Counted from the stretch's first letter, positions 1 to 8,255 are shown. The stretch is DNA of 14,057 nucleotides from Limnoraphis robusta CS-951 (GCF_000972705.2 NZ_LATL02000262.1:1-14057), one strand, 5' to 3'. The notes: a model not told the origin generated them from the sequence alone. Numbers and translations are program-made.

Positions 1-42
1 ATTAATTACTCCTCCTTCCAAATAAAAAACTTTTTTCCTTTT

Positions 43-63
43 CCCTCTCCTTGTAGGAGAGGG
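43..63. repeat. Short perfect palindrome (8-bp stem, 5-nt loop)
   Basis: CCCTCTCC (43-50) and GGAGAGGG (56-63) pair perfectly around TTGTA. A G-rich tail follows to about base 95. It resembles the short GC-rich palindromes dispersed between genes in filamentous cyanobacteria. It could also help terminate a gene lying left of the window, but no T-tract follows on either strand. Confidence 0.5.
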
Positions 64-141
64 CTAGGGAGAGGTAGGGAAGGGGGTTGGGGGGTTAGGT
101 CATAAAATTTCTGGTTGAGAATGAAACAGCCCTGGTTTAAT

Positions 142-168
142 TAGGGGCGCTAACTTCAGCACCCCTAA
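142..168 (-). terminator. Candidate terminator hairpin of the SGNH/RTX gene
   Basis: TAGGGG (142-147) pairs with CCCCTA (162-167), and GCT (149-151) pairs with AGC (158-160), with a single C/A mismatch between the two segments and a 6-nt loop. The hairpin lies about 19 bases past the stop codon of the minus-strand gene. Only a weak TTAA tract follows on the minus strand, so intrinsic termination is plausible but not certain. Confidence 0.4.
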
Positions 169-186
169 AGGATTTTTATCTCAAAA

Positions 187-2082
187 CTAAGCAATCAAAA
201 ACTGACTCGCACCTAACTGGGGTGCGCCAGTCAGTCTCACTAATTCAACCGCAGTTTGAGAACCCGCACCATCAACATCAAAACTCAACACTCCTGATAA
301 GGTATTGTAGAGGAAATTAGCGTTCGTCCCCACCGGAGTCGGGGCGCCACTAGCAACCAAACTTCCCGTTGCAGAAGCCGTCGTACTCAAAGAAGTTCCC
401 CCAACTAACCCCCCGCCAAAATTCGCCGCCGAGATGCCAATGGTATCGCCTTGAGTCGCATCAAAATCGGTAATAATATCAACTCCTGCATCTGGTGTCG
501 CATAGGAAAATAAATCAGCACCACCGCCACCTGTGATCAGATCATTACCTCTGCCACCAACAATTACATTATTAGTAGAACTTCCAACAATTACATCATT
601 AAAATCTGTTCCAGTCGCATTATTAACATCACTCAAGGGTTCAACGCTACCGAGACGCCCCAGCAGTGCATCAAACCAAAACTGAGCAATTTTTTCATAA
701 CCTTCTACTGTGGGGTGAACTCCACCATCGCCGGGAGGAGGGGTAATATCATCTTCCGTCACACGATTTGAACCACTAAACATATCCACAAACGTCACCG
801 TTTTCCCTTGTTGGATATAATTATTCACAACCGTTGGAATCTGAGCATTGTAGGCTTCGATAGTGGGGATACGTTCAGGAAAACGACCATCTGTACGCAT
901 CGGAGGAATCGTTGAAACCAGTAGTTCACCCGTAAAACCATTTTGATTAAAAATTCGGTTAACCAACTTATCCAAATCAGTAATCATTTGATCGACAGGA
1001 TTATCGGAATTATTTGTACCTGCGATTAATAAAATAACTTCAGGGTTCGTCGCAGGTATCCAGTTATCAACCCCAGTATTGGCAACATTTCTTTTACCCT
1101 CTGCCAGTTGACGGGCTGTAAATCCTGAATTTCCTTCGTGATTTTTATCTGGAAGGTTTTCACTACCGCTAGACTGGGAACCCACAAAATCGACGGATAA
1201 ACCAAAATCAGTTAAGCGATTCCACAGTCCTAAACGATAACCTTCTTCAAGTTCTGCTGGTACACTGGTATTAACAATACCTCGGGTAATCGAGTCACCC
1301 AAGGGCAGAATTCGCACAGCCGAATCAAATTTGGGATCGTAGAGAAATTCTTGATCCAGTCGGATAATCACACTGCTATCGCGATCCGTATCATTCCCCC
1401 CATTTCCACCATTTCCAGCACTCCCCCCACTTCCCCCATTTCCACCCACAAAGTCAGTTAACGTAATCGCAGAGGGTACAATACCATCAATAACTGCTAG
1501 TTCTTCCCCTGCAAATCCAATAACAGTTTGATTGCTACCTCGAGGTTGAATTTGTAAGTCGTTGAAAGTGATTCCTGTCGGTAACTGCATCAAGTCGATG
1601 CCATCTTCAAAATCCTCGATAAAATCCGTATCAATTCCTCTACGGGGTAAGACAAATATATCAATACCTTCCCCAGCTGTGAGAACATCAATTCCTAAGC
1701 CACCATCAAGAACATCATTTCCAGAATCTCCAAATAAGATATCATTCCCCTCGCCTGCAAACAGGTTATCATCCCCTTTTCCTCCTCGCAGTAAATCGCC
1801 GCCTAAATTGCCAAACAAAAAGTCGTTATCCGCTTGTCCATCTAGAAGATCATTTCCTTGTCCACCAAACAGCGTATCACTTCCTCCTCCTCCTGAAAGT
1901 TGATCATCACCCTGATTACCATTAATCACTTCACCATCCGTTACTCCCAATAGCGTATCATTACCTCCAAGAGCCATCACTCCTAAAGGAAAGCCTGCGA
2001 GTTGTCCAGGTGTGAGCGCTATCAACTCATTAGAATCATCTCCGACTAAAGCACCTAATGCGCTGTTCGGTGTTAAGGCCAT
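187..2082 (-). CDS. Secreted RTX calcium-binding protein with central SGNH/GDSL hydrolase domain
   Basis: This 631-residue protein has three parts. Residues about 39-143 carry degenerate GGxGxD nonapeptide (RTX) repeats, which fold as a Ca2+-binding beta-roll. A Gly/Asn/Ser linker spans about 213-231. Residues about 255-475 form an SGNH hydrolase: the nucleophile block is LGDS (S264), block II is around HEGNSG (315-320), block III is GTNN (355-358), and the catalytic Asp/His block is DGGVHP (D452, H456). This layout resembles the carbohydrate-esterase-like SGNH family, so an acyl or acetyl ester of a polysaccharide is the likely substrate, but that is inference. A second short RTX stretch (about 490-526) and a C-terminal domain typical of cyanobacterial RTX proteins follow. 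There is no N-terminal signal peptide, so export by a type I secretion system is likely; no transporter gene is in the window. The ATG at 2082 is preceded by a purine-rich GGAG about 9 bases upstream. Family assignment is secure; the substrate is unknown. Confidence 0.9.
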   Translation of the reverse strand: MALTPNSALGALVGDDSNELIALTPGQLAGFPLGVMALGGNDTLLGVTDGEVINGNQGDDQLSGGGGSDTLFGGQGNDLLDGQADNDFLFGNLGGDLLRGGKGDDNLFAGEGNDILFGDSGNDVLDGGLGIDVLTAGEGIDIFVLPRRGIDTDFIEDFEDGIDLMQLPTGITFNDLQIQPRGSNQTVIGFAGEELAVIDGIVPSAITLTDFVGGNGGSGGSAGNGGNGGNDTDRDSSVIIRLDQEFLYDPKFDSAVRILPLGDSITRGIVNTSVPAELEEGYRLGLWNRLTDFGLSVDFVGSQSSGSENLPDKNHEGNSGFTARQLAEGKRNVANTGVDNWIPATNPEVILLIAGTNNSDNPVDQMITDLDKLVNRIFNQNGFTGELLVSTIPPMRTDGRFPERIPTIEAYNAQIPTVVNNYIQQGKTVTFVDMFSGSNRVTEDDITPPPGDGGVHPTVEGYEKIAQFWFDALLGRLGSVEPLSDVNNATGTDFNDVIVGSSTNNVIVGGRGNDLITGGGGADLFSYATPDAGVDIITDFDATQGDTIGISAANFGGGLVGGTSLSTTASATGSLVASGAPTPVGTNANFLYNTLSGVLSFDVDGAGSQTAVELVRLTGAPQLGASQFLIA

Positions 2083-2432
2083 TGTTGTTTTCTCCGTCTG
2101 TCAATACTATATTTTGAAGTGTTCGTTGGAAATGTCCCTGAAATCTATAATTGATGTTTTTCCCTGATTAGAGTCTAACATTACTACCCTAGCAACTGTC
2201 ACTATTTGACGAGCATTTCGGCTTGTTTGGCATCAGGGTTGATGAAAAATAGCTGCGTTGTATACTCGGATTCAGTAACCTTTATTCTCGGTTTATCTGG
2301 GATTTATTCTATCCTGTTTTCGCCGAAGTTATACATTGTTAAATCATCTTTTGAGTAAAATGAGGTACACCCGAGAAACGCGGTTTCTTGCTCGGGCAAC
2401 AGTCCCTCAATTCGGTTGGATGAAATTGGCTT
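2083..2432. other. Intergenic region between the RTX gene and the ferredoxin gene
   Basis: This stretch must hold the upstream control region of the RTX gene and the 3' end of the ferredoxin transcript. I found no convincing -35/-10 pair for the RTX gene. The only clear structure is the palindrome at 2370-2396. A short plus-strand reading frame that enters it (2336-2524) has no ribosome-binding site, reads through the palindrome and runs antisense into the ferredoxin gene, so I do not call it a gene. Confidence 0.6.
2370..2396. repeat. Dispersed-type palindrome, possible ferredoxin terminator
   Basis: CCCGAG (2370-2375) pairs with CTCGGG (2391-2396), and AAAC (2376-2379) pairs with GTTT (2383-2386). 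There is a 3-nt loop and a 4-nt bulge, CTTG, in the right arm. The GAGAAAC...GTTTCTTG core is a motif I associate with short interspersed repeats of filamentous cyanobacteria. It lies 37 bases past the minus-strand ferredoxin stop and could end that transcript, although no T-run follows. Confidence 0.55.
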
Positions 2433-2756
2433 TTACGGTTGAAGATAAAGAGAAGATTGATATAAAACTTGCTCTTGATCAGTTTCTAATGTACAATCAG
2501 AGCGAGGATAAGCGACACAAGTAACGGTATATCCCGCCTCAACTTCCGCCGGACGCAAAAATGTTTGTTCACTTTGATCGACTTCACCTTCAATTAGCCT
2601 GGCTACACAAACCGAACAATTTCCCTGTTTACATCCCGATGGTAAACGAATACCAAGGTCTTCTGCAATATCAAGGATATATTCATCATCGGGTACGGCG
2701 ATTATCTGATCAAGACCCTGGGCTGAATTTACTAACCGAACTTGATAAACGACCAT
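2433..2756 (-). CDS. Plant-type [2Fe-2S] ferredoxin
   Basis: This is a 107-residue soluble electron carrier. Numbered from the ATG at 2756, the four cluster ligands are C42, C47, C50 and C80, in the classic C-x4-C-x2-C-x29-C spacing. The SGCKQGNCSVC loop is typical of the fold. A fifth cysteine (C88) is outside the motif. The acidic surface (EDLG, EGEVD, ETDQEQ) suits docking to basic partner reductases. It is probably not the main photosynthetic PetF, whose usual loop reads roughly CRAGACSTC; it looks like a secondary ferredoxin with an unknown partner. The frame extends upstream to a GTG at 2807, which would add 17 residues unlike any ferredoxin N-terminus; I chose the ATG because MVVYQVRLVN begins the first beta-strand. 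No strong ribosome-binding site precedes either start. No neighbour suggests its electron partner. Confidence 0.9.
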   Translation of the reverse strand: MVVYQVRLVNSAQGLDQIIAVPDDEYILDIAEDLGIRLPSGCKQGNCSVCVARLIEGEVDQSEQTFLRPAEVEAGYTVTCVAYPRSDCTLETDQEQVLYQSSLYLQP

Positions 2757-3215
2757 AAAATTGTGTGAAGAATTTTCCTCTTGAAATTCTAGAAAAAAAA
2801 GAGCCACCTAAAAACCCCCAGCAGAGTTATCCCTGGGAACAAAAGTCTATCTATTCTATCCCAACTCAAGAGCGATCGCCTCATCGGGGTGAGATTGATC
2901 CGGAAAAAGGTTTTCGCTCGGGTGTTTGTTATATTTGTGACTAAATAGGTGAGGCGTGAATTGGATCAGACATACATTGTTACAGTTTTTAGCATTTTTT
3001 TTATTAAAAATTTCAACAAATACCGAAATATCTCTGGACTTATCAAAGTATTAAATTCTACAATAAAGGGTAACACCCCTCAAGTTTAGGGGGCCTCTGC
3101 CCGTGATAAACATTCCGAAAATACGATCAACTATCCTGTAATCGATCATGTATCCCTCAACTAATCCAGATTTTAACTTAAAACATCCTAAAATACAGAC
3201 ATGAGGCTTCAACCC
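2757..3215. other. Intergenic region between divergent ferredoxin and kinase genes
   Basis: The region carries the upstream sequences of both divergent genes. It includes one HIP1 octamer (GCGATCGC, 2872-2879), an A/T-rich patch at 2983-3020, a candidate kinase promoter at 3035-3064, and a small hairpin with arms CCCCT (3076-3080) and AGGGG (3088-3092) in what would be the kinase leader. I could not assign a ferredoxin promoter. A 60-codon plus-strand frame from a GTG at 2765 to the stop at 2942-2944 is discussed under rejected items. Confidence 0.5.
3035..3064 (+). promoter_or_regulatory. Candidate sigma70-type promoter for the PAS kinase
   Basis: TGGACT (3035-3040, four of six matches to TTGACA) is followed after 18 bases by TACAAT (3059-3064, five of six matches to TATAAT). 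Transcription would begin near 3071, giving a leader of about 145 bases that contains the hairpin at 3076-3092. Assigned by pattern only. Confidence 0.35.
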
Positions 3216-5285
3216 ATGACCCCGAAATACAAGACGAATTCCTCTATTCAACCCTCTTCCTCTGAACAAAGCAATTACTGTAAGTTCATAGAATATATGC
3301 CTACCGCCGTCGCCATGCTCGATCAGCAGATGCGATATATTGTTGTATCCAGACAATGGCAAACTGATTTTGGTCAAAAAAGTGTTAATTTAATCGGACA
3401 GTCTCACGATGAACTTTTCCCCAGCTTACCGGATATCTGGCACAAAAACGTTCAGCTTTGTTTGGCGGGAAGCCTCGAACAGTGGGAATTAGAATGTTTA
3501 CTCACATTACCCGATCATCAGAGTCAGTGGGTGAAATTTAACGTTCAATCTTGGTTAACCGATCAGCAAACCATTGGAGGTTTGATTGTTCACGTCGAAA
3601 ATATTAGCAAACACCAACAATTAGAACAAGATAGAAAACAAGCTCAACTCGCGATCGATCACGCAGGTGATGCTATTTATTATGTTACCTCAGAGGGGAA
3701 CGTTTGTTATGCAAATTCAGCCGCTTGTCAGATGATGGGTTACTCGGAAGCTGAACTGTTACAACTCAAAATTCACGACATCGACCCCGATCTCTGTCCA
3801 GTCGTCTGGCAAGAACATTATCATCAAGTTAAGCAAAAAGGATATTTAAGATTTCAGTCTTGTCATCAGAAAAAAAATAAGCAAATTATACCCGTTGAAG
3901 TCAGTGAGAGTTATTTAGATCCTGACTCTACGGAGGAAAATATTCAACTTGAAGATATAGAATTACCGCTTATTTGTTGGTTAGTCCGGGATATTCGCAC
4001 TCAGAAAGCCGCTCATTCAGCCATCACGGCTTCTCGCGATCAACTGGAAGCGGTGTTAAATGCAGTACCAGGATTAGTTTCTTGGATTGGTTCAGATTTG
4101 CGTTATTTAGGCGTTAATAAACATCTCGCTCAAGCCTATAATGTACCCGCCGAAGAATTTGTTGGTCGAGAAGTCGGATTTTTACAAACCAGCCCCGAAT
4201 TTAATCAATTTGTTTATCAATTTTTTGAAAACCCAAAATGGGTTGATTCTCAAGAAATTACCGCCAATGTTCAAAGTTTACCGCGAACTTACTTGATTGT
4301 TGCTCAGAAGTATCAACGGGGAAAAGCTGCCGTTTTTGTCGGATTAGATATTACTCAACGTCAACAAATGGAAGCGGCTTTGCGTCAAAGTGAGGAACGA
4401 GAAGCTCGTCGTCGGGTAGAATTAGAAGAAGCATTAATCCAATTGCAGCGAACTCAATCTCAACTGATTCAAACCGAAAAAATGTTATCTTTGGGTCAGT
4501 TAGTTGCGGGAGTCGCCCATGAGGTGAATAATCCTGTTAACTTTATTTTTGGGAATCTGTCTCATGCTCAAAATTATCTGCAAGAAGTGATGAGTTTATT
4601 AGAACTTTATCAGCTTAATTATCCACAGCCCACGTCGGATATTGAAGCCACTTTAGAAGAGATTGATTTTAGTTTTATCAAGCAAGATTTACCGCAGTTA
4701 TTAGAATCGATGAAATTAGGGGCTGAACGGATTAGAGATGTCGTGCGATCGCTACGTTTATTTACTCATGTTAATGAAACTCAAGTCAAGACTGTTGATT
4801 TGCATGAAGGACTCGACAGTGTTTTAATGATTTTACAAAATCGCCTACAAGCCAAAGGCGGACGTTCGAGTATTACACTGGTGAAAGACTATGGTGATTT
4901 ACCCCGAGTTCAATGTTATGCGAGTCAGCTAAATCAAGTGTTTCTCTACTTGATTACCTTTGGTATTGAACGCATCGAAACGGCTTTACTCCAAAGACAG
5001 ATGAGCGAGTCTCCGTTGATTAGAGTTAGGACTCAATACTTAGATGAAAACCAGGTTTCGATTTCAATTTCTGATAACAGTCCGGGTATGACCTTGGAAG
5101 AATGTCAGAAGGTATTTCAACCGTTATTGAAGGGAAAAAATAACCAAGAAACGAGCTTAGGTTTATCGATTGCTTATCATTTAGTTGTCGAGGAACATCG
5201 AGGCCAATTAGAATGTTTTTCTGATTTAGAACGGGGGACGGAATTTGTGATGAGAATCCCCTGTTTATTGGCTCAAAATGAGTGA
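3216..5285 (+). CDS. Three-PAS soluble sensor histidine kinase with degenerate ATPase domain
   Basis: This is a cytoplasmic sensor with no membrane segment. Numbered from the ATG at 3216 (689 residues), it has PAS-like domains at about 20-135, 140-265 and 272-385, the last two ending in the usual 'DI(R/T)(T/Q)(Q/R)' exit. A charged coiled coil (about 386-420) leads to a HisKA region whose H-box, GVAHEVNNP, contains the phospho-acceptor H435. The HATPase domain (about 530-685) aligns with the cyanobacterial family but is eroded. The N-box reads QVFLYLITFGIE, with Y578 and F582 where asparagines are expected. G1 is DNSPG (D620 kept, Gly to Ser). G2 is ETSLGL instead of GTGLGL. It may be a weak kinase, phosphatase or scaffold. 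An in-frame ATG at 3201 exists, but GAGG at 3203-3206 sits 9 bases before 3216 and favours that start. No response regulator is adjacent, so the partner is unknown. Confidence 0.88.
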   Translation: MTPKYKTNSSIQPSSSEQSNYCKFIEYMPTAVAMLDQQMRYIVVSRQWQTDFGQKSVNLIGQSHDELFPSLPDIWHKNVQLCLAGSLEQWELECLLTLPDHQSQWVKFNVQSWLTDQQTIGGLIVHVENISKHQQLEQDRKQAQLAIDHAGDAIYYVTSEGNVCYANSAACQMMGYSEAELLQLKIHDIDPDLCPVVWQEHYHQVKQKGYLRFQSCHQKKNKQIIPVEVSESYLDPDSTEENIQLEDIELPLICWLVRDIRTQKAAHSAITASRDQLEAVLNAVPGLVSWIGSDLRYLGVNKHLAQAYNVPAEEFVGREVGFLQTSPEFNQFVYQFFENPKWVDSQEITANVQSLPRTYLIVAQKYQRGKAAVFVGLDITQRQQMEAALRQSEEREARRRVELEEALIQLQRTQSQLIQTEKMLSLGQLVAGVAHEVNNPVNFIFGNLSHAQNYLQEVMSLLELYQLNYPQPTSDIEATLEEIDFSFIKQDLPQLLESMKLGAERIRDVVRSLRLFTHVNETQVKTVDLHEGLDSVLMILQNRLQAKGGRSSITLVKDYGDLPRVQCYASQLNQVFLYLITFGIERIETALLQRQMSESPLIRVRTQYLDENQVSISISDNSPGMTLEECQKVFQPLLKGKNNQETSLGLSIAYHLVVEEHRGQLECFSDLERGTEFVMRIPCLLAQNE

Positions 5286-5333
5286 TTGTTCGGGTTGAGG
5301 GAGGATCAATTCACCTGCAAGTCAGCCAGAAGA

Positions 5334-5361
5334 TTGCTAAAATCACTCAACAGGTTACAAT
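5334..5361 (+). promoter_or_regulatory. Candidate sigma70-type promoter for yebC
   Basis: TTGCTA (5334-5339) and TACAAT (5356-5361) are separated by 16 bases, and lie 43 bases before the yebC ATG in the gap after the kinase stop. This supports separate transcription of yebC, although read-through from the kinase is possible because no terminator is visible between them. Confidence 0.42.
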
Positions 5362-5404
5362 ATTGACGAGTTGAAGTCATCGATCGCTTTGTTGGTCTGA
5401 AGGT

Positions 5405-6178
5405 ATGGCAGGACATAGTAAGTGGGCGAATATCAAACGCCAAAAAGCCCGAGTTGATGCGGTAAAGGGTAAAGTTTTTACAAAAGTCTCACGGGAAATC
5501 ATTGTTGCGGCTCGTATGGGTGGCCCTGATCCGGCGGCCAACTTTCAACTGAGAACCGCTATCGAAAAGGCGAAAGCCGCAGGTATCCCCAACGATAACA
5601 TTGATCGGGCGATCGCCAAAGGGACAGGAACCTTTGAAGCCGATTCACAATTGGAAGCGATTCGCTATGAAGGCTATGGTGTGGGAGGGGTGGCGATTTT
5701 AATCGAAGGACTCACCGACAACCGCAATCGTACCGCCGCAGATCTACGAACCGCTTTTAACAAAAATGGCGGAAATTTAGGAGAGACGGGGTGTGTCAGT
5801 TGGATGTTTGATCAAAAAGCAGTGGTCACACTCGCCGGGCCAATTGACGAAGAAAAACTGCTGGAAGCCTCAGTCGAGGGAGAAGCGGAGTCTTATGAGT
5901 TAACCCCCGTCGATGAGACAGAAGGGGCGGAGGTGTTTACTGAGACGAAGAATTTAGAATGGCTCAATCAAGTCATGCAACAAAAAGGGTTTAAAATTGT
6001 TCAAGCCGAACTGCGGTGGATTCCCAACAATACCATTGAAGTTAATGATCTTGATCAAGCGCGATCGCTAATGAAATTAATGGATGCTTTAGATGATCTT
6101 GATGATGTACAGAATGTGACTGCGAATTTCGAGATGTCTGAGGAATGCTATCAATTGCTTTATTCTGAGCAACTTTAA
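5405..6178 (+). CDS. yebC: YebC/PmpR/TACO1-family translation or transcription regulator
   Basis: This 257-residue protein begins with the family signature MAGHSKWANIKRQK, followed by the basic VDAVKGKVFTKVSREI region, the conserved DPAANFQLRTAI and AKAAGIPNDNIDRAIAKG segments, and the middle-domain motifs YEGYG and TDNRNRTAADLR. Length is normal for the family. YebC proteins were first described as DNA-binding regulators (PmpR). Later work on bacterial and mitochondrial (TACO1) members points to a ribosome-associated role in translating difficult, for example proline-rich, stretches. The start is fixed by the family N-terminus; GAAGG lies only one base before the ATG, so a canonical ribosome-binding site is absent. 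It has its own candidate promoter and contains two HIP1 sites. The stop is two bases from the convergent ktrA stop. Identification is firm; the exact role in this organism is not shown. Confidence 0.96.
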   Translation: MAGHSKWANIKRQKARVDAVKGKVFTKVSREIIVAARMGGPDPAANFQLRTAIEKAKAAGIPNDNIDRAIAKGTGTFEADSQLEAIRYEGYGVGGVAILIEGLTDNRNRTAADLRTAFNKNGGNLGETGCVSWMFDQKAVVTLAGPIDEEKLLEASVEGEAESYELTPVDETEGAEVFTETKNLEWLNQVMQQKGFKIVQAELRWIPNNTIEVNDLDQARSLMKLMDALDDLDDVQNVTANFEMSEECYQLLYSEQL

Positions 6179-6180
6179 GC

Positions 6181-6885
6181 TTAGGTTTGATCAATTAAAC
6201 GATTGATATCATCGTTTGAACCGAGTACCACAATAACAGTTTCTTTTTTCAAGCGTCGGTTGGGGAGGGGATTGACTTCTAGTTTATCTTTTTCATCCCG
6301 AATCACCAGTAACGTCAAACCATATTTACTCCGTAATTCTAACTCAGCGATGGTTTTGCCATCAAATTCTTTGGGAACAAGCATCTCTACAATACTGTAG
6401 TTGGAATCGAGTTCAAACTGATCTAAAATTCGCGGTTTAGTTAGGAGTCGAGCCAGTTGACATCCCATTTCGCGTTCCGGAAAAACAACATGATCCGCCC
6501 CAACTTTTTTGAGGATTTTCATGTGAGTTTCTGAAGAGGCTTTAGCGACAACACAACCCACGCCCGCTTCCTTTAGATTGAGGGTGGTTGTAATGCTTTC
6601 TGCTAAATAATTCCCAATTCCGACAATCACGGTATTAAACTCAAGAATTCCGGCTTCTTTCAACGCACTGGGTTCAGTCGAATCAAGTTGAATGGCGTGG
6701 GCGGCGATGCGATTACTTAAAGCTTGACTAACTCTTCTTTCATCACGATCAACGGCTAAAACTTCATAACCCGCACTATGAAGGGTTGAAGCAACAGCAC
6801 GACCAAAACGACCCATTCCAATCACCGCAAATTGCTGTTTTTCAGTGCGGAAATTTCGTAAAAAGTTTAAAGATGATAAACTCAT
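6181..6885 (-). CDS. ktrA: KtrA-like K+ uptake regulatory subunit (RCK_N + RCK_C)
   Basis: This 234-residue cytoplasmic protein gates a KtrB/TrkH-type K+ transporter by binding nucleotides. Residues about 16-135 form the RCK N-terminal Rossmann domain: the FAVIGMGRFG motif gives GxGxxG at G23-G25-G28, and an acidic residue at the end of strand 2 (D46) should contact the adenine-ribose. Residues about 152-234 form the RCK_C domain, with the typical EMLVPKEFDGKTIAEL segment. Family members form octameric rings and respond to ATP/ADP and, in some cases, to c-di-AMP at the RCK_C domain; which ligand acts here cannot be read from sequence. The ATG lies 4 bases after the ktrB stop, with AGGTTAG just upstream inside the ktrB end, so the two genes are almost certainly co-transcribed and translationally linked. 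It could equally be labelled TrkA-like; the short single-RCK form fits KtrA rather than the double-length TrkA. Confidence 0.93.
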   Translation of the reverse strand: MSLSSLNFLRNFRTEKQQFAVIGMGRFGRAVASTLHSAGYEVLAVDRDERRVSQALSNRIAAHAIQLDSTEPSALKEAGILEFNTVIVGIGNYLAESITTTLNLKEAGVGCVVAKASSETHMKILKKVGADHVVFPEREMGCQLARLLTKPRILDQFELDSNYSIVEMLVPKEFDGKTIAELELRSKYGLTLLVIRDEKDKLEVNPLPNRRLKKETVIVVLGSNDDINRLIDQT

Positions 6886-6889
6886 GGTT

Positions 6890-8239
6890 CTAACCTACTA
6901 AAAGATTTTCCTCGGGATATTCAACTGAAGTGGGTTTTGGATCTCCAACAATCGCCAGCATTAATAACAACACTCCCACTCTACCAATATACATTGTAGC
7001 AATCACAACCAATTGAGAAGGAAGGGATAGACTCCCGGTAATTCCTGTTGATAATCCCACCGTAGCAAATGCAGAAACAATTTCAAATAATATCTGCTCA
7101 AATTCCAAGCTGGATTGAAACAAACTCACTAAAAGGGTTGAGACAAAAACCACAATACTTGAACCCACTAAAACAGATACAGCTTTCAAAATCAAAGGTG
7201 CTGGAATTTTACGTTGATAACACAAGACTTCATCGCGACCTTGTAGCGTCGCCCTCGTACATCTCAGCAAGATTCTAGCCGTTGTTGTTTTGATCCCCCC
7301 TCCTGTACTTCCAGGACTCGCACCAATAAACATTAAAATATTGGTGACAAATAATCCGGCGGCCGTCATACTACCAATATCAATGGTGTTAAAACCTGCT
7401 GTGCGAGTCGTGACAGATTGAAACCAAGCCGTCATAATCTTTTGGGGGAAAGTTAGAGTTTCAAGTGTATCAACATTCTGAAATTCTACACTAAAAATCA
7501 AAACCGTTCCTACAATTAATAGAAACAAGTTGGTCGTGGTGACGATTTTAAAATGGAGTGAAAACTCCCGGTGACAACGATTACGAGATAAACGTTCTCG
7601 CATCCACAAATACAACTCGATAATCACCTGATAGCCTAATCCTCCAAAGATGATCAGACCTGTTAATGTTAGATTCAACAGGGGAGAAGTTACATATTGT
7701 ATTAAGCTATCTGCAAACAGACTAAACCCCGCATTATTGAAGCCATTAACACTATGAAAAATAGACAGCCAGAGTCCTTGATTCAATCCATAGTCTGGGA
7801 CAAAAACCATCAACAGCAATAAAACCCCCGTCAACTGAAATAAAATGGTTGTCGCAATAATCGATTGAACGAGAGAGACGACACCGCCTAGTCCACTTGT
7901 ATCTAAGGTTTGTTGCAAAGCTAATTTATCTCTTAAACCAAACTTCCGCCCGATCAGTAGCAATAAAATTGTCGTGGCGGTCATATAACCTAAACCTCCG
8001 ACTTCTACGAGAAGGAGCATAATAAACTGTCCCCAAAAGGAATAGTATTCTCCTACGTTGACAACAGACAAACCTGTAACACAAACGGCTGATGTTGCTG
8101 TAAATAAGGCGGTCACAACAGTAGCAATCGGATTTCTAAAAATGGCTTCATCACCATAGGAAAATGGCATTAACAGCAAAAGGGTTCCGGCTGTAATCAC
8201 AGCCAAGAAGCCTAAGCAAATTGTTCTAGAGATAGTCAT
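6890..8239 (-). CDS. ktrB: KtrB-like K+ channel/transporter membrane subunit (TrkH/Ktr family)
   Basis: This 449-residue integral membrane protein conducts K+, usually with Na+ dependence in cyanobacterial Ktr systems. It shows the fourfold M1-P-M2 architecture. The four filter glycines sit in VTGLS (G56), NNAGF (G171), RTAGF (G282) and TVGLS (G395). The segment GASPGSTGGGIKTTT (307-321) matches the conserved intramembrane loop in the third repeat that controls the pore. A charged cytoplasmic linker (about 212-230) separates repeats 2 and 3. Length and motifs are complete. The start ATG at 8239 has a weak GAGA 5 bases upstream. It is the first gene of a ktrB-ktrA operon. In Synechocystis, ktrA is not next to ktrB, and a third component, KtrE, is used; no KtrE-like gene is visible here. 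An inverted repeat lies just upstream. Confidence 0.95.
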   Translation of the reverse strand: MTISRTICLGFLAVITAGTLLLLMPFSYGDEAIFRNPIATVVTALFTATSAVCVTGLSVVNVGEYYSFWGQFIMLLLVEVGGLGYMTATTILLLLIGRKFGLRDKLALQQTLDTSGLGGVVSLVQSIIATTILFQLTGVLLLLMVFVPDYGLNQGLWLSIFHSVNGFNNAGFSLFADSLIQYVTSPLLNLTLTGLIIFGGLGYQVIIELYLWMRERLSRNRCHREFSLHFKIVTTTNLFLLIVGTVLIFSVEFQNVDTLETLTFPQKIMTAWFQSVTTRTAGFNTIDIGSMTAAGLFVTNILMFIGASPGSTGGGIKTTTARILLRCTRATLQGRDEVLCYQRKIPAPLILKAVSVLVGSSIVVFVSTLLVSLFQSSLEFEQILFEIVSAFATVGLSTGITGSLSLPSQLVVIATMYIGRVGVLLLMLAIVGDPKPTSVEYPEENLLVG

Positions 8240-8255
8240 TTTTTCTCAATTTTAG

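Noticed and set aside
1562..1903. Plus-strand 113-codon frame inside the RTX gene
   Set aside because: Proline/serine-rich shadow of the Gly/Asp RTX repeats on the opposite strand.
2336..2524. Plus-strand 62-codon frame
   Set aside because: It reads through the palindrome at 2370-2396 and then antisense into the ferredoxin gene; no ribosome-binding site.
2765..2944. A 60-codon plus-strand frame from a GTG, ending ...GVCYICD
   Set aside because: No ATG, no ribosome-binding site, no recognised family, and its start lies against the ferredoxin 5' region. It could be a small gene, but only conservation in related genomes would support it.
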